From: Brevundimonas sp.
GTDB lineage: Bacteria; Pseudomonadota; Alphaproteobacteria; Caulobacterales; Caulobacteraceae
DNA: 59,713 nt
Assembly (NCBI RefSeq): GCF_024711105.1
Contig: NZ_JANJTL010000161.1
Span: 1-59,713, forward strand
Direction: 5' to 3'
The notes beneath the pieces are model-generated. The model ran no database searches. It was not told the DNA's origin and was given only the letters and a program-made list of their open reading frames with translations. Positions 36,621-46,007 of the stretch are shown one piece after another. The number at the start of each line of letters is the position of its first letter. The first letter of the stretch is position 1. A program made the position numbers and the translations under genes.

Positions 36621-38129
36621 ATGCCACCATCGGAGGTGACAGGGCCCCCGCGCGCCGAGAGCGCCGCTTTCGCCGGCCTGTCCGCGCGCCAGGCGCTCGG
36701 CCTCGGCGCCCTCGTCCTGGCCGCGGCCGCGCTCCACGCCTGGAAGCCGGGTCTGTCGGCAACGCTGGGGCATCATCTGCTCTGGAGTTTTTTCCTGCTC
36801 GGCATCCTGTGGCGTTGGTGGGCGCTCCGGCAACAGGCGCTCACGATCGCCGATCGCGAGCCCGGGCCAGAGCCGACCGAGCCTTACTCGGTGATCGTCG
36901 CCCTTAGGGACGAGGCCGCGATCGTGCCCCAGCTGATCCACCGACTGTCGCAGCTAGATTATCCGCAGGGCCGCCTGCACGGATACATCGTGGTCGAGGC
37001 GGACGATGACGCAACGGCGTCGGCCTTCCACAATGCAGCGCCGCCGGATTGGCTGGAACTGCTGGTCGCGCCGCCCGGCCGCCCGACCACCAAGCCCCGC
37101 GCTCTGAATGTCGCTCTCTCCCGCATCGAGCGGGGTCTGGTCACCGTCTATGACGCCGAGGACGCGCCGGATCCCGAGCAGCTTCGCGAGGCGGCGGCGC
37201 GGTTCGCGGCCGCGCCCATCAGTCTTGCCTGCCTCCAGGCGCCTCTGCGGGTGAGGACGTCCGAGGCCTCGACCTGGCTCGAGCGCCAGTTCGCTGGCGA
37301 ATACGGCGCCTTGTTCGAAGTGGTCCTGCCCGCGATGGCGCGCCTGGGCATGCCGATGCCGTTGGGAGGCACCAGCAATCACTTCCGCGTCGACGCCCTG
37401 CGCAAGGTCGGGGGCTGGGACCCTTTCAACGTCACCGAGGACGCGGACCTGGGCTTCCGTCTTTGGCGCGCAGGTTACCGGACGGGCGTGCTGAGCCGTC
37501 CGACCTGGGAATCGCCTCCGGCCGGGCTCAAGGCCTGGCTGCCGCAGCGGACCCGATGGCTGAAGGGTTACATGCAGACCTGCGGCGTGCATCTGCGCGA
37601 TCCGCTCGGCCTTGGTTCGAGGGGGCTGGCCGCGCTTCTCCTGACGATCGGGTCGACCATCGCCGCGGCCTGTCTGCAGGCGCTGGTGATCGCCTGGCTG
37701 GCGGCCGTTCTGCTGGCCTGCGCGATCCAGGGCGTGACGCCCGTCCTGCCCGTCGCGGACGCAGCGCTGCTGGTGCTGGGCTGGACGACGGCGGCGGTCT
37801 GTTGCCACGCCGGCTCGCGGCGCGCGGGCGTGCGGTACGGGCTGTGGGACGCGCTGACGAGCCCGCTCTACTGGGGTCTGATGTCAGTGGCCCAGGCCCA
37901 CGCTGTTTGGCGACTGGCGACGCAGCCATTCCATTGGGACAAGACCCCTCACCTGCCTGACGAGGAGCCGACGGCTGGACGGGGGCCCATGGCCGCCGTA
38001 ATCCCGGGCCCATGGCTCCAAGGCTCGCCGACACTCCGCAAATCCTCCGCACCCGCGGCTGGGCCGACTACGGCCTCGTCGACAGCGGCGACGGCAGGAA
38101 GCTCGAGAGGTACGGCGCGCAGAAGGTGA
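36621..38129 (+). CDS. GT2-family membrane glycosyltransferase
   Basis: EPYSVIVALRDEA, VYDAEDAPDP, TEDADLGFRLW, QRTRWLKGYMQT (QxxRW), C-terminal TM helices; last ~118 bp overlap the next gene. Confidence 0.85.
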   Translation: MPPSEVTGPPRAESAAFAGLSARQALGLGALVLAAAALHAWKPGLSATLGHHLLWSFFLLGILWRWWALRQQALTIADREPGPEPTEPYSVIVALRDEAAIVPQLIHRLSQLDYPQGRLHGYIVVEADDDATASAFHNAAPPDWLELLVAPPGRPTTKPRALNVALSRIERGLVTVYDAEDAPDPEQLREAAARFAAAPISLACLQAPLRVRTSEASTWLERQFAGEYGALFEVVLPAMARLGMPMPLGGTSNHFRVDALRKVGGWDPFNVTEDADLGFRLWRAGYRTGVLSRPTWESPPAGLKAWLPQRTRWLKGYMQTCGVHLRDPLGLGSRGLAALLLTIGSTIAAACLQALVIAWLAAVLLACAIQGVTPVLPVADAALLVLGWTTAAVCCHAGSRRAGVRYGLWDALTSPLYWGLMSVAQAHAVWRLATQPFHWDKTPHLPDEEPTAGRGPMAAVIPGPWLQGSPTLRKSSAPAAGPTTASSTAATAGSSRGTARRR

Positions 38130-38899
38130 TCCGGCCCGAGCCCCAGTGCCTGTGGCGCCCCGCACAGCCGGAGCTCTGGCATCAGGCCACAGCCACCTTC
38201 GATCCATCGGACGAGGACGAGGCGGGGAACTGGCGCTTCACCAGCAAGCCGCCCGAGACCTGGGAACTCGGCTGGGGCCGGGCCCGGTTCAATGCGCGGT
38301 TCACGGCCTTTCGGCACCTGGCCTTCTTTCCGGAGCAGGCCGCCAACTGGGAATGGCTGGAACAGGCGGTCAGCGCGCGGGAGCGGCCGCGGGTGCTGAA
38401 CCTGTTCGGCTACACCGGCGTGGCCAGCCTGGTCTGCGCGGCGGCCGGCGCCGAGGTGACCCACGTCGACGCCTCGAAGAAGGCCGTCGGCTGGGCGCGG
38501 GAGAACGCCGCCCTGTCGGGGATCGAGAACGTCCGCTGGATCGTCGAGGACGCGCGCAAGTACGTCCAGCGCGAGGCCCGGCGCGGCAGCCGCTATCACG
38601 GGATCATCCTCGATCCGCCGAAGTATGGGCGTGGGCCGGACGGCCAGGTCTGGCGGCTGTTTGAGGACACGCCTGCGCTGGTCGAGCTGTGCGCCGAACT
38701 GCTGGCGGACGACGCGGCCTTCCTGCTGGTCAACGCGTATGCGGCGAGGATTTCGGGGATGGCCCTGGCGCACCTGCTGGCCGACCGGCTCAAGGAGCGC
38801 GAGGGCGTGATCGACTGGGGCGAGCTTGGCCTGGTCGAGGAAGGCGCGCGCGGCGCCGAGATCGGCCTTTCCTTCTTCGCCCGCTGGTGCGCGGCATGA
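38012..38899 (+). CDS. Class I SAM-dependent rRNA methyltransferase (RlmI-like)
   Basis: YGLVDSGDGRKLERYG, VLNLFGYTGVASLVCAAAGAEVTHVDASKKAVGWARENAAL, IILDPPKYGRGPDGQVW. Confidence 0.9.
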   Translation: MAPRLADTPQILRTRGWADYGLVDSGDGRKLERYGAQKVIRPEPQCLWRPAQPELWHQATATFDPSDEDEAGNWRFTSKPPETWELGWGRARFNARFTAFRHLAFFPEQAANWEWLEQAVSARERPRVLNLFGYTGVASLVCAAAGAEVTHVDASKKAVGWARENAALSGIENVRWIVEDARKYVQREARRGSRYHGIILDPPKYGRGPDGQVWRLFEDTPALVELCAELLADDAAFLLVNAYAARISGMALAHLLADRLKEREGVIDWGELGLVEEGARGAEIGLSFFARWCAA

Positions 38900-39705
38900 G
38901 CGGGCGAGTTCGCGAGATCACCTCCCTGACCAACGAGACGGTCAAGGCCGTGCGGGCGCTGAACTCCAAGAAGGACCGGCAGGAGACCGGCCGCTTCCTG
39001 GCCGAGGGACTCAAGTTCGTCGGCGAGGCGCTCGATCTCGGGCAGACGCCGCGGCTGCTGATGGTCGGCAAGGACGCCCGGCCGCATCCGCTGCTGGACC
39101 GCGCCCGCGCCGAGACGCTGAAGGCGGGCGGCGAGGTCATCGAGGTCACCCGCGAGATCCTCGAGAAGGTCTCGCGCAAGGACAACCCGCAGACGGTGCT
39201 GGCCGTGTTCGAACAGCGGTTTACGCCGCTGGACCAGATGGACCCGGGCCAGGCGCCCTGCTGGGTCGCGCTGGAGCAGGTGCGGGATCCCGGGAACCTG
39301 GGCACCATCATCCGCACGGCGGACTCGGCCGGCTGCGGCGGGGTGATCCTGATCGGCGAGTGCGTCGATCCGTTTTCGGTGGAGGCCGTGCGGGCCACCA
39401 TGGGCTCCATCTTCGCCGTCACGATCAGCAAGGCCTCCAGCGAAGAGTTCCTGGCCTGGCGCCAGCGGTGGCCGGGCTCGGTCGTGGGGACGCGGCTGGA
39501 CGCGACCGCCGGCTATCGCGCGGCGCCCTACCGGAGCCCCGCCCTGATCCTGATGGGCAACGAACAGGCCGGACTTACCGATCGCCTGGCGGCGGCCTGT
39601 GACGTCAACGTCAAGATTCCGATGCGCGGCCGGGCCGACAGCCTGAACCTGGCGGTGGCGACCGGCGTGATGGTCTACGCAGTGACGGACGCGCTGGCGG
39701 GTTAG
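38896..39705 (+). CDS. TrmH/SpoU family RNA 2'-O-methyltransferase
   Basis: ITSLTNETVKAVRALNSKKDRQETGRFLAEGLKFV, LEQVRDPGNLGTIIRTADSAG, LILMGNEQAGL, IPMRGRADSLNLAVATGVMVY. Confidence 0.93.
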   Translation: MSGRVREITSLTNETVKAVRALNSKKDRQETGRFLAEGLKFVGEALDLGQTPRLLMVGKDARPHPLLDRARAETLKAGGEVIEVTREILEKVSRKDNPQTVLAVFEQRFTPLDQMDPGQAPCWVALEQVRDPGNLGTIIRTADSAGCGGVILIGECVDPFSVEAVRATMGSIFAVTISKASSEEFLAWRQRWPGSVVGTRLDATAGYRAAPYRSPALILMGNEQAGLTDRLAAACDVNVKIPMRGRADSLNLAVATGVMVYAVTDALAG

Positions 39706-40430
39706 GCCTTGCGGTGTCGCTCACAAACAGAGCGACAGAGCGACAGAGCGACAGAGCGACAGTAGGTTTACATTAGAAATCATTTCCTTAGCGGAATAGG
39801 GACCAGCGGGAGCGCCAGATTATCGGAAATTTCATCCCGCTTCCGACGGCGGCGGAGCCTGCGGGGGCGCGCAACGGAGGACGAACCGCTGAGGCGCGGA
39901 ACGCTGGGAGTCGGTATGTGAAAGACCGGAAGCCAGTCTAGCCCAGTCCCGGACGACGGGGAGAAACGACGGTGGATTTTCCGCAAGCGGCGGATCCCGT
40001 GCGGGTTGTTGGATAGAAATGGGGGATTGGCCTTCTATGGCTGCGAGCCGCTCTGACCCGCACCCCTGTGATGCCGACGCCCGGTCTCTGACAAGAACTC
40101 AGCACCCGAGTGCGTCCCGACACCCCCTCGAATCCCACTCGCCGTTTACCGGGCAGTCACCTCCATCAGCACCGCATAGGCCTCTGCCTCACTGGTTTGT
40201 GCGCGATGAGCTTGATCAGCCGACACCTTCTTGATCACGTATCGCGACGTCAAATGGCCGACATCAGCCTCGATGAAATGCTGCTTTCCACGCCTCAGGA
40301 CGGCTACCCCATTTCCTACGAAGATGGTCTGAGGCTTTGTGAACCATAGCATCTCTTGCCTGCCCCGCTCAGCACTTCAGCCTAGTGCTGTCCGTACTTA
40401 CCATGCTCACAACTTGGCAAACATCCAACA
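39706..40430. other. Atypical-composition intergenic island of unknown function
   Basis: Visibly more AT-rich than its flanks; only short, mutually overlapping ORFs with atypical codon usage. Confidence 0.5.
39715..39762. repeat. Four tandem copies of 8-mer AGCGACAG (39731-39762) preceded by a complementary arm TGTCGCTC (39715-39722)
   Basis: Direct reading: tgtcgctc acaaaca gagcgacagagcgacagagcgacagagcgacag. Confidence 0.95.
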
Positions 40431-42950
40431 TCACCCGCCTCGCGGCTTTGCCCGCGTAGTGGGGAGCGCGTTGGCCGGATCCTCGGGCCAGAGGTGCTTC
40501 GGATAGCGGCCGCGCATGTCGCTGCGGACGGCGGACCAGGAGCCCTTCCAGAAGCCGGGCAGATCGCGGGTGACCTGGATGGCCCGGTGGGCGGGGCTGA
40601 GCAGTGCGAAGGTGATCGGCACAGGCGGGCGGCCGACGGTCGGATGGGCCGAGACGCCGTAGAGTTCCTGGACCCGGACCGCGACGGTGGGCCCCTGGGG
40701 CGCCTCGTAGTCGATGAGCAGGCGCGAGCCGGTCGGGGCCTCGAAGCGTTCTGGCGCCTCGGCGTCGAAGCGGCGGACCATGTCCCAGGGAATGCGCGCC
40801 CGCAGAGCGGCCTCCAGCGCCGAGTCGGAAAGGTCCGACAGGCGTCGACGGCCTTCGAGAAGGGGCAGGAGCCAATGGTCGAGATCGGCCATGAGGGCCG
40901 TGTCCGAGACATCCGGCCATGCGTCGTCGCCCCGTCGCAGGAAGGCCAGGCGCGCGCGGAGACCTCGGGACCGGTCGCCCCACGGCAAGGCGGCCAGGCC
41001 CCTGGCCTTCACTTCCGACTGCAGGGCGCGGGCGACGAGCGCGGGGTCGGGCTGGTCGATGCGGCGCTCCTCGACCACGATCTGACCCAGGCGGGTGAGC
41101 CGGCGCGCGGTGGCGCCGCCTGGGGCGTCCAGGTCGAGACGGTCCTCGATGGTCAGGCGGTCGGCGAAGGCGGTCCGAAGCTCCTCTTCATCGAGCGGCG
41201 CGGCCAGCAGGATGCGGTCACGGGCGTCGCCGCTTCCCAGTTCGGCCACCGCCAGCCAGGGCTGGCGCGCCAGGGCGTCGGTGGGTTCGATCCAGACGCC
41301 GCGGCCGGAGGCGAGGAGGAACTCGCCGGGCTTGCCGCGCGCCCTGGCGATGCGGTCCGGGAAGGCCTCGGCGAGGAGCCCTCCAGCCGTCATCCTCGGG
41401 CTTGTCCCGAGGGTCCACGGTTCAGCGGCACCGCCCTTGGTCATCTCGGCCTCCCGAGCTTCGGCGCGGTGGGCCCTCGGGACAAGCCCGAGGGTGACGG
41501 CCTGCGCCTGCTTCGCCCACCGGCCGGCCAGGGCCCGGGCATCGCGGGCGCGGGGCGAGCCGTCGCGGTCGAGGCGTTCCAGGCGGTGGACGAGGTCGGC
41601 GTCGTTTCCGCCGAGCCCGCGCTCGGTCAGCAGGACGGCGATGCGCGCAGCGATGTCCGCCTGGCCGCATCCGGCAGCCTTGAGCAGCATCTGCCCCAGC
41701 GGCGCGGGCAAGGGCAGCTCCGACAGGGCCCGGCCATGCGGCGTCAGGGCGCCCGCGTCATCCAGCGCGCCCATGTGGGCCAGTTGGACCCGCGCCTGAG
41801 TCCAGGCTCCTGAAGGCGGCAGGTCGAGGAAGGTCAGCTCGGCGGGGTCCCGGGCGCCCCAGCGGGCCAGGGAAAGCGCCAGGCCGGTCAGGTCGGCCTC
41901 GAGGATTTCCGGCCGGTCGAAGGGGACCGGGCCGCGCGTCTCCTCCTCTTCCCACAGGCGGTAGCAGACGCCGGGTTCGGTCCGGCCCGCGCGGCCGCGC
42001 CGCTGATCGGCCGAGGCGCGCGAGACGCGGACTGTCTGCAACCGGGTCAGGCCCGAGCCCGGGTCGAAGCGGGGCACGCGCGCCAGGCCGGAGTCGACCA
42101 CCACACGCACGCCCTCGATGGTCAGGCTGGTCTGGGCGATGGAAGTGGCCAGCACGACCTTGCGCTTGCCCGCCGGCGCGGGGCTGACGGCCAGGTCCTG
42201 CTCGGCGAAGGTCAGGGCGCCGTAGAGGGGCGCGAGGATCACGTTCGGATCGCGGATGCGCTCGGCGAGCCGCTCGTGCGTGCGGCGTATCTCGGCCTGG
42301 CCCGGCAGGAAGGCAAGGATGGAGCCCGTCTCCTCCGCCAAGGCCTTGAGCACGGCGCGCGCGACGCCGTCCTCCACCCGTGCCTCGCGGCCCAGGTAGC
42401 GGGTTTCGACCGGGAAGGCGCGGCCGTGGCTTTCGATCACCGGGGCCTCCAGGCGGCCGGCGATGGCGGCGCCGTCGAGGGTGGCCGACATGACCAGCAG
42501 GCGCAGGCCGGGCCGCAGCACGGCCTGGGAGTCGCGCGCCAGCGCCAGGCCGAGGTCGGCGTCCAGGCTGCGCTCGTGGAACTCGTCGAACAGGACCGCG
42601 GCGACGCCTTCCAGCCCCGGATCGTCCAGGATCATTCGGGTGAAGACGCCCTCGGTGACGACCTCGATTCGCGTCTTGGGCCCGACCCGGCTTTCCATGC
42701 GGACGCGATAGCCGACCGTCTCGCCGGGCTTCTCCCCCAGCGTCTCGGCCATGCGGCGCGCGGCGGCGCGGGCGGCGAGCCGGCGAGGCTCGAGCACGAT
42801 GATCCTGTGGCCTTCGAGCCAGGCCTCGTCCAGCAGGGCCAGGGGCGTGACCGTGGTCTTGCCCGCCCCCGGCGGAGCGATCAGCACGGCCGACGTCCGC
42901 TCGGCGAGAGCGGCCTTCAGCGCGGGCAGGGCCTCGTGGATGGGAAGCAT
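40431..42950 (-). CDS. hrpB: ATP-dependent helicase HrpB (carries a palindromic insert)
   Basis: APPGAGKTTVTPLALL, FDEFHERSLDADLGLALARD, VMSATLDGAAIAGRL, DQRRGRAGRTEPGVCYRLW; start MLPIHEALPALKA. Confidence 0.95.
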   Translation of the reverse strand: MLPIHEALPALKAALAERTSAVLIAPPGAGKTTVTPLALLDEAWLEGHRIIVLEPRRLAARAAARRMAETLGEKPGETVGYRVRMESRVGPKTRIEVVTEGVFTRMILDDPGLEGVAAVLFDEFHERSLDADLGLALARDSQAVLRPGLRLLVMSATLDGAAIAGRLEAPVIESHGRAFPVETRYLGREARVEDGVARAVLKALAEETGSILAFLPGQAEIRRTHERLAERIRDPNVILAPLYGALTFAEQDLAVSPAPAGKRKVVLATSIAQTSLTIEGVRVVVDSGLARVPRFDPGSGLTRLQTVRVSRASADQRRGRAGRTEPGVCYRLWEEEETRGPVPFDRPEILEADLTGLALSLARWGARDPAELTFLDLPPSGAWTQARVQLAHMGALDDAGALTPHGRALSELPLPAPLGQMLLKAAGCGQADIAARIAVLLTERGLGGNDADLVHRLERLDRDGSPRARDARALAGRWAKQAQAVTLGLVPRAHRAEAREAEMTKGGAAEPWTLGTSPRMTAGGLLAEAFPDRIARARGKPGEFLLASGRGVWIEPTDALARQPWLAVAELGSGDARDRILLAAPLDEEELRTAFADRLTIEDRLDLDAPGGATARRLTRLGQIVVEERRIDQPDPALVARALQSEVKARGLAALPWGDRSRGLRARLAFLRRGDDAWPDVSDTALMADLDHWLLPLLEGRRRLSDLSDSALEAALRARIPWDMVRRFDAEAPERFEAPTGSRLLIDYEAPQGPTVAVRVQELYGVSAHPTVGRPPVPITFALLSPAHRAIQVTRDLPGFWKGSWSAVRSDMRGRYPKHLWPEDPANALPTTRAKPRGG
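41389..41498. repeat. Palindromic element inside hrpB: 30-bp inverted arms around a 50-bp core
   Basis: Left arm GTCATCCTCGGGCTTGTCCCGAGGGTCCAC (41389-41418), right arm GTGGGCCCTCGGGACAAGCCCGAGGGTGAC (41469-41498); 28/30 complementary; core has its own CTCGG/CCGAG stem. Confidence 0.9.
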
Positions 42951-43105
42951 GGCCGCTCCTAGCGCGGCGCTGCCCCGCAACAAAAGCGTCGTCCGACGTT
43001 CACCGGACAGAAACCGCGTTGCGCGCGAACGCTGACCCCGTTAGCGTCCGCGCCACTGTGCAAGACCCGCTCGGGGGAGTTGGGTCCAAGGGAGGGGTAG
43101 GGCGC

Positions 43106-44767
43106 ATGTCCGAGACCATGAGGCCGCCGGGACCGCGGCTGTTCATCAAGAAGTCCATCGCCCAGATCCAGCGTGAAGCGGCCCGGAGCGAACTGAAGCG
43201 TTCGCTTGGCCCGATCAACCTGATGAGCCTGGGTATCGGCGCCATTATCGGGGCCGGCATCTTCGTCCTCACCGGTCAGGTGGCCTCGGCCAACGCGGGC
43301 CCGGCCATCATGCTCTCGTTCGTTGTCGCCGGCATTGCCTGCGCGCTGGCGGGGCTCTGCTACGCCGAGCTTGCTTCGACCATGCCGGTGTCGGGCTCGG
43401 CCTACACCTACGCCTACGGAACCCTCGGCGAGATTTTCGCCTGGATCATGGGCTGGCTACTGGTGCTGGAATACGGCGTGGCGGCCTCGACCGTGGCGGT
43501 CGGCTGGTCGGGCTATGTGGTCTCGATCCTCAGCGATTTCGGGATAAGTCAGCAGATATTCCCGATGATCCAGTACGCTGGCGGCGAGGGACCCCAGTGG
43601 GCCACGCCGCTCGTGCAGCTGGTGCAGCCTGAAGGCGCCGCGGCCTCCTTCCCGATGACGGGGACCTTCAACCTCGTCGGCGCCATCGGCATCGCGGCCG
43701 TCTGCGGCCTGCTGGTGCTCGGCGTGTCGGAGAGCGCCAACATCAACAACGCCATCGTGGTCATCAAGGTCATCGTCCTGCTGACCTTCATCGCGGTGGG
43801 CTTCAGCTACATCAATCCGGACAACTGGGTGCCGTTCATCCCCGAGGCGACCGGTCAGCCTGGACAGTTTGGCGTCGGCGGCATCTTCCGCGGAGCGGCG
43901 ATCATCTTCTTCGCCTACGTCGGCTTCGAGGCGGTCTCGACTGCCGCAGCCGAGGCCAAGAACCCGTCCAAGGACGTGCCGGTCGGCATCCTGGGTGCCC
44001 TGTTCGTCTGCACCCTGATCTACATGGCGGTCGCCGCCGTGATGACGGGCGTGGTGCCGTATCTGGAGCTGGCCTCGCCGGCCCCGATCGCGGTGGCGAT
44101 TGACCGGATGGGTCTCGAATGGGCCGACCTGCCGGTCACCCTGGCCGACGGCTCGCCGATGAACGCGATCAGCTTCCTGATCAAGATCGGCGCGATCACC
44201 GGCCTGTCCTCGGTCATGCTGGTGCTGTGCTACGGCCAGACCCGGATCTTCTACACCATGGCCCGCGACGGCCTGCTGCCGAAGGCCTTCGCCCGGGTGC
44301 ACCCGAAGTTCCGCACCCCCTGGATCGGCACCATCCTGCTGGGCGTGGTCATCGCCATCGCGGCGGCCTTCCTGCCGATCTCGATCCTCGGTGACCTCGT
44401 GTCACTGGGAACCGCGACGGCCTTCGCCATCGTCTGCCTCAGCGTCATCTACCTGCGCATCAAGCACCCGGAACTGCCCCGGCCGTTCCGCGTGCCGGGT
44501 GGGGTGTGGACGGCGGGAGCCGGCATCGCGGCCTGTCTGTTCCTGGCCAGCCAGAACCTGATCCCGATGTTCCAGCACGCCGCGGACGACAATCCGCTGC
44601 CTCTGATGCTGCTGGGCGGCTACGCCGCTGTCGGGGCCGTGATCTACCTGATCTACGGCTTCTGGAACTCGAAGCTCGCCAAGGGCATCGACGTGGTGGA
44701 AGATCACGCGCTGGCCACGCCGGAGGAGGCGCTCGGCGGCCACGTCGACAACGTCAAGGAAGACTGA
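43106..44767 (+). CDS. APC-superfamily amino acid permease
   Basis: LGPINLMSLGIGAIIGAGIFVLTGQVA; ~12 TM segments. Confidence 0.92.
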   Translation: MSETMRPPGPRLFIKKSIAQIQREAARSELKRSLGPINLMSLGIGAIIGAGIFVLTGQVASANAGPAIMLSFVVAGIACALAGLCYAELASTMPVSGSAYTYAYGTLGEIFAWIMGWLLVLEYGVAASTVAVGWSGYVVSILSDFGISQQIFPMIQYAGGEGPQWATPLVQLVQPEGAAASFPMTGTFNLVGAIGIAAVCGLLVLGVSESANINNAIVVIKVIVLLTFIAVGFSYINPDNWVPFIPEATGQPGQFGVGGIFRGAAIIFFAYVGFEAVSTAAAEAKNPSKDVPVGILGALFVCTLIYMAVAAVMTGVVPYLELASPAPIAVAIDRMGLEWADLPVTLADGSPMNAISFLIKIGAITGLSSVMLVLCYGQTRIFYTMARDGLLPKAFARVHPKFRTPWIGTILLGVVIAIAAAFLPISILGDLVSLGTATAFAIVCLSVIYLRIKHPELPRPFRVPGGVWTAGAGIAACLFLASQNLIPMFQHAADDNPLPLMLLGGYAAVGAVIYLIYGFWNSKLAKGIDVVEDHALATPEEALGGHVDNVKED

Positions 44768-44791
44768 TCCATCCCAATGCGGATAGGTCGG

Positions 44792-44826
44792 GAAGCCCGG
44801 GGTTCGCCCCGGGCTTCTTTCTTTTG
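44792..44826 (+). terminator. Rho-independent terminator after the permease
   Basis: Perfect 11-bp stem GAAGCCCGGGG-ttcg-CCCCGGGCTTC followed by TTTCTTTT. Confidence 0.88.
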
Positions 44827-44849
44827 AAGCCCGCAGCTATCTGAGGCGC

Positions 44850-45515
44850 ATGACATCGCCCTCCCCCATCGGCGTCTTCATCGCGCCCGTCACGCCCCTC
44901 CAGCAGAACTGCACGACCGTCTGGTGCACGAAGACCAATAAGGCGGCGGTGATCGATCCGGGGGGTGGGCTGGACCAGATCCTGGCGGAGATCGCGCGTC
45001 GGGGTCTGACGCTCGAGAAGATCTGGGTCACCCACGGCCACCTCGACCACGCCGGCGCCACGGCCGAGCTCAAGCGGCGCACGGGCTGCCCGATCGAGGG
45101 CCCTCATCCCGACGACCAGTTCTGGATCGACGGCATCGAAGCCCAGGGAATGATGTACGGCATGCCCGAGGCGAAGGGCTTCGTGACTGACCGCTGGCTG
45201 CACGACGGCGACACGGTCGAACTTGGCGAGACGACCTGGGAGGTGATCCATTGCCCCGGCCACACGCCGGGCCACGTGATTTTCTTCAATCGCGAGGCGC
45301 GGTTCGCCCAGGTGGGCGACGTGCTGTTCAAGGGTTCGATCGGGCGCACCGACTTCCCGCGCGGCAATCACCAGGATCTGCTGGACGCCATCACGAAGAA
45401 GCTGTGGCCGCTGGGCGACGACGTGCGGTTCGTGCCCGGTCACGGACCCATGTCGACCTTCGGCGAGGAGCGACACAGCAATCCGTTCGTCGCGGACAGG
45501 GTTATCGGCCGATAA
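44850..45515 (+). CDS. MBL-fold metallo-hydrolase (glyoxalase II-like)
   Basis: WVTHGHLDHAGATAELK, CPGHTPGHVIFF, FVPGHGPMSTFGEE. Confidence 0.92.
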   Translation: MTSPSPIGVFIAPVTPLQQNCTTVWCTKTNKAAVIDPGGGLDQILAEIARRGLTLEKIWVTHGHLDHAGATAELKRRTGCPIEGPHPDDQFWIDGIEAQGMMYGMPEAKGFVTDRWLHDGDTVELGETTWEVIHCPGHTPGHVIFFNREARFAQVGDVLFKGSIGRTDFPRGNHQDLLDAITKKLWPLGDDVRFVPGHGPMSTFGEERHSNPFVADRVIGR

Positions 45516-45588
45516 ACTTGACCTGAGCGTCAGCTGTTCAGTATGCGGCGAACAGAGGCGCGCCGCGCCTGATTGTCGGGGTGTACGC

Positions 45589-45954
45589 TTGCGCGCATTA
45601 CTGGTCGAGGACGAGGCGCTTGTCGCGCTCATCGCCGAGGAGGCGCTAAGCGGCTTTGGCTTCCGGGTCACTGTGGCCGGCTCGGGCGCCGAGGCGCGCC
45701 GGGCCTTCGCCGAAGGCGGCCTCGACCTGGCCGTCATCGACGTCGGCCTCCCCGACATCAAGGGATATGACCTCGCCGGGGAGCTGCGCAGCCAGGCCCC
45801 CGACCTGCCAATCCTGATGGCCAGCGGCTACGACGCCGGCGATGTGGCCGCCCGCTTCCCCGATGACACCCGCGTGCGGGCGCTCGGCAAGCCGTACACG
45901 GAAGGCGACCTGGCCGAGGCCATCCGCTCGCTCGGGCTGCAAATCCAGGGCTGA
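45589..45954 (+). CDS. Single-domain response regulator (receiver only, FATGUY-like)
   Basis: LLVEDEALVALIAEEAL, LAVIDVGLPD phosphoacceptor, PILMASGY, GKPYTEGDL; TTG start. Confidence 0.85.
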   Translation: MRALLVEDEALVALIAEEALSGFGFRVTVAGSGAEARRAFAEGGLDLAVIDVGLPDIKGYDLAGELRSQAPDLPILMASGYDAGDVAARFPDDTRVRALGKPYTEGDLAEAIRSLGLQIQG

Positions 45955-46007
45955 GCGCACCCTTCCCGGGCGCGGGGCGTTGTTTCCTGATCAGCAGGAG
46001 ACCCGCC

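Noticed and set aside
39899-39923. GGAAC in the atypical island as EcfG promoter
   Set aside because: No GTT at correct distance (reads TGAA).
40120-40160. CTCGAATCCCACTCG as a possible tRNA 3' end
   Set aside because: No acceptor, D or anticodon arms could be assembled around it.
40146-40352. 68-aa minus-strand ORF (MLWFTKPQTIFVGNGVAVLRRGKQ...) as a gene
   Set aside because: Overlaps a similarly plausible plus-strand ORF, no RBS or domain recognised; kept only as part of the island finding.
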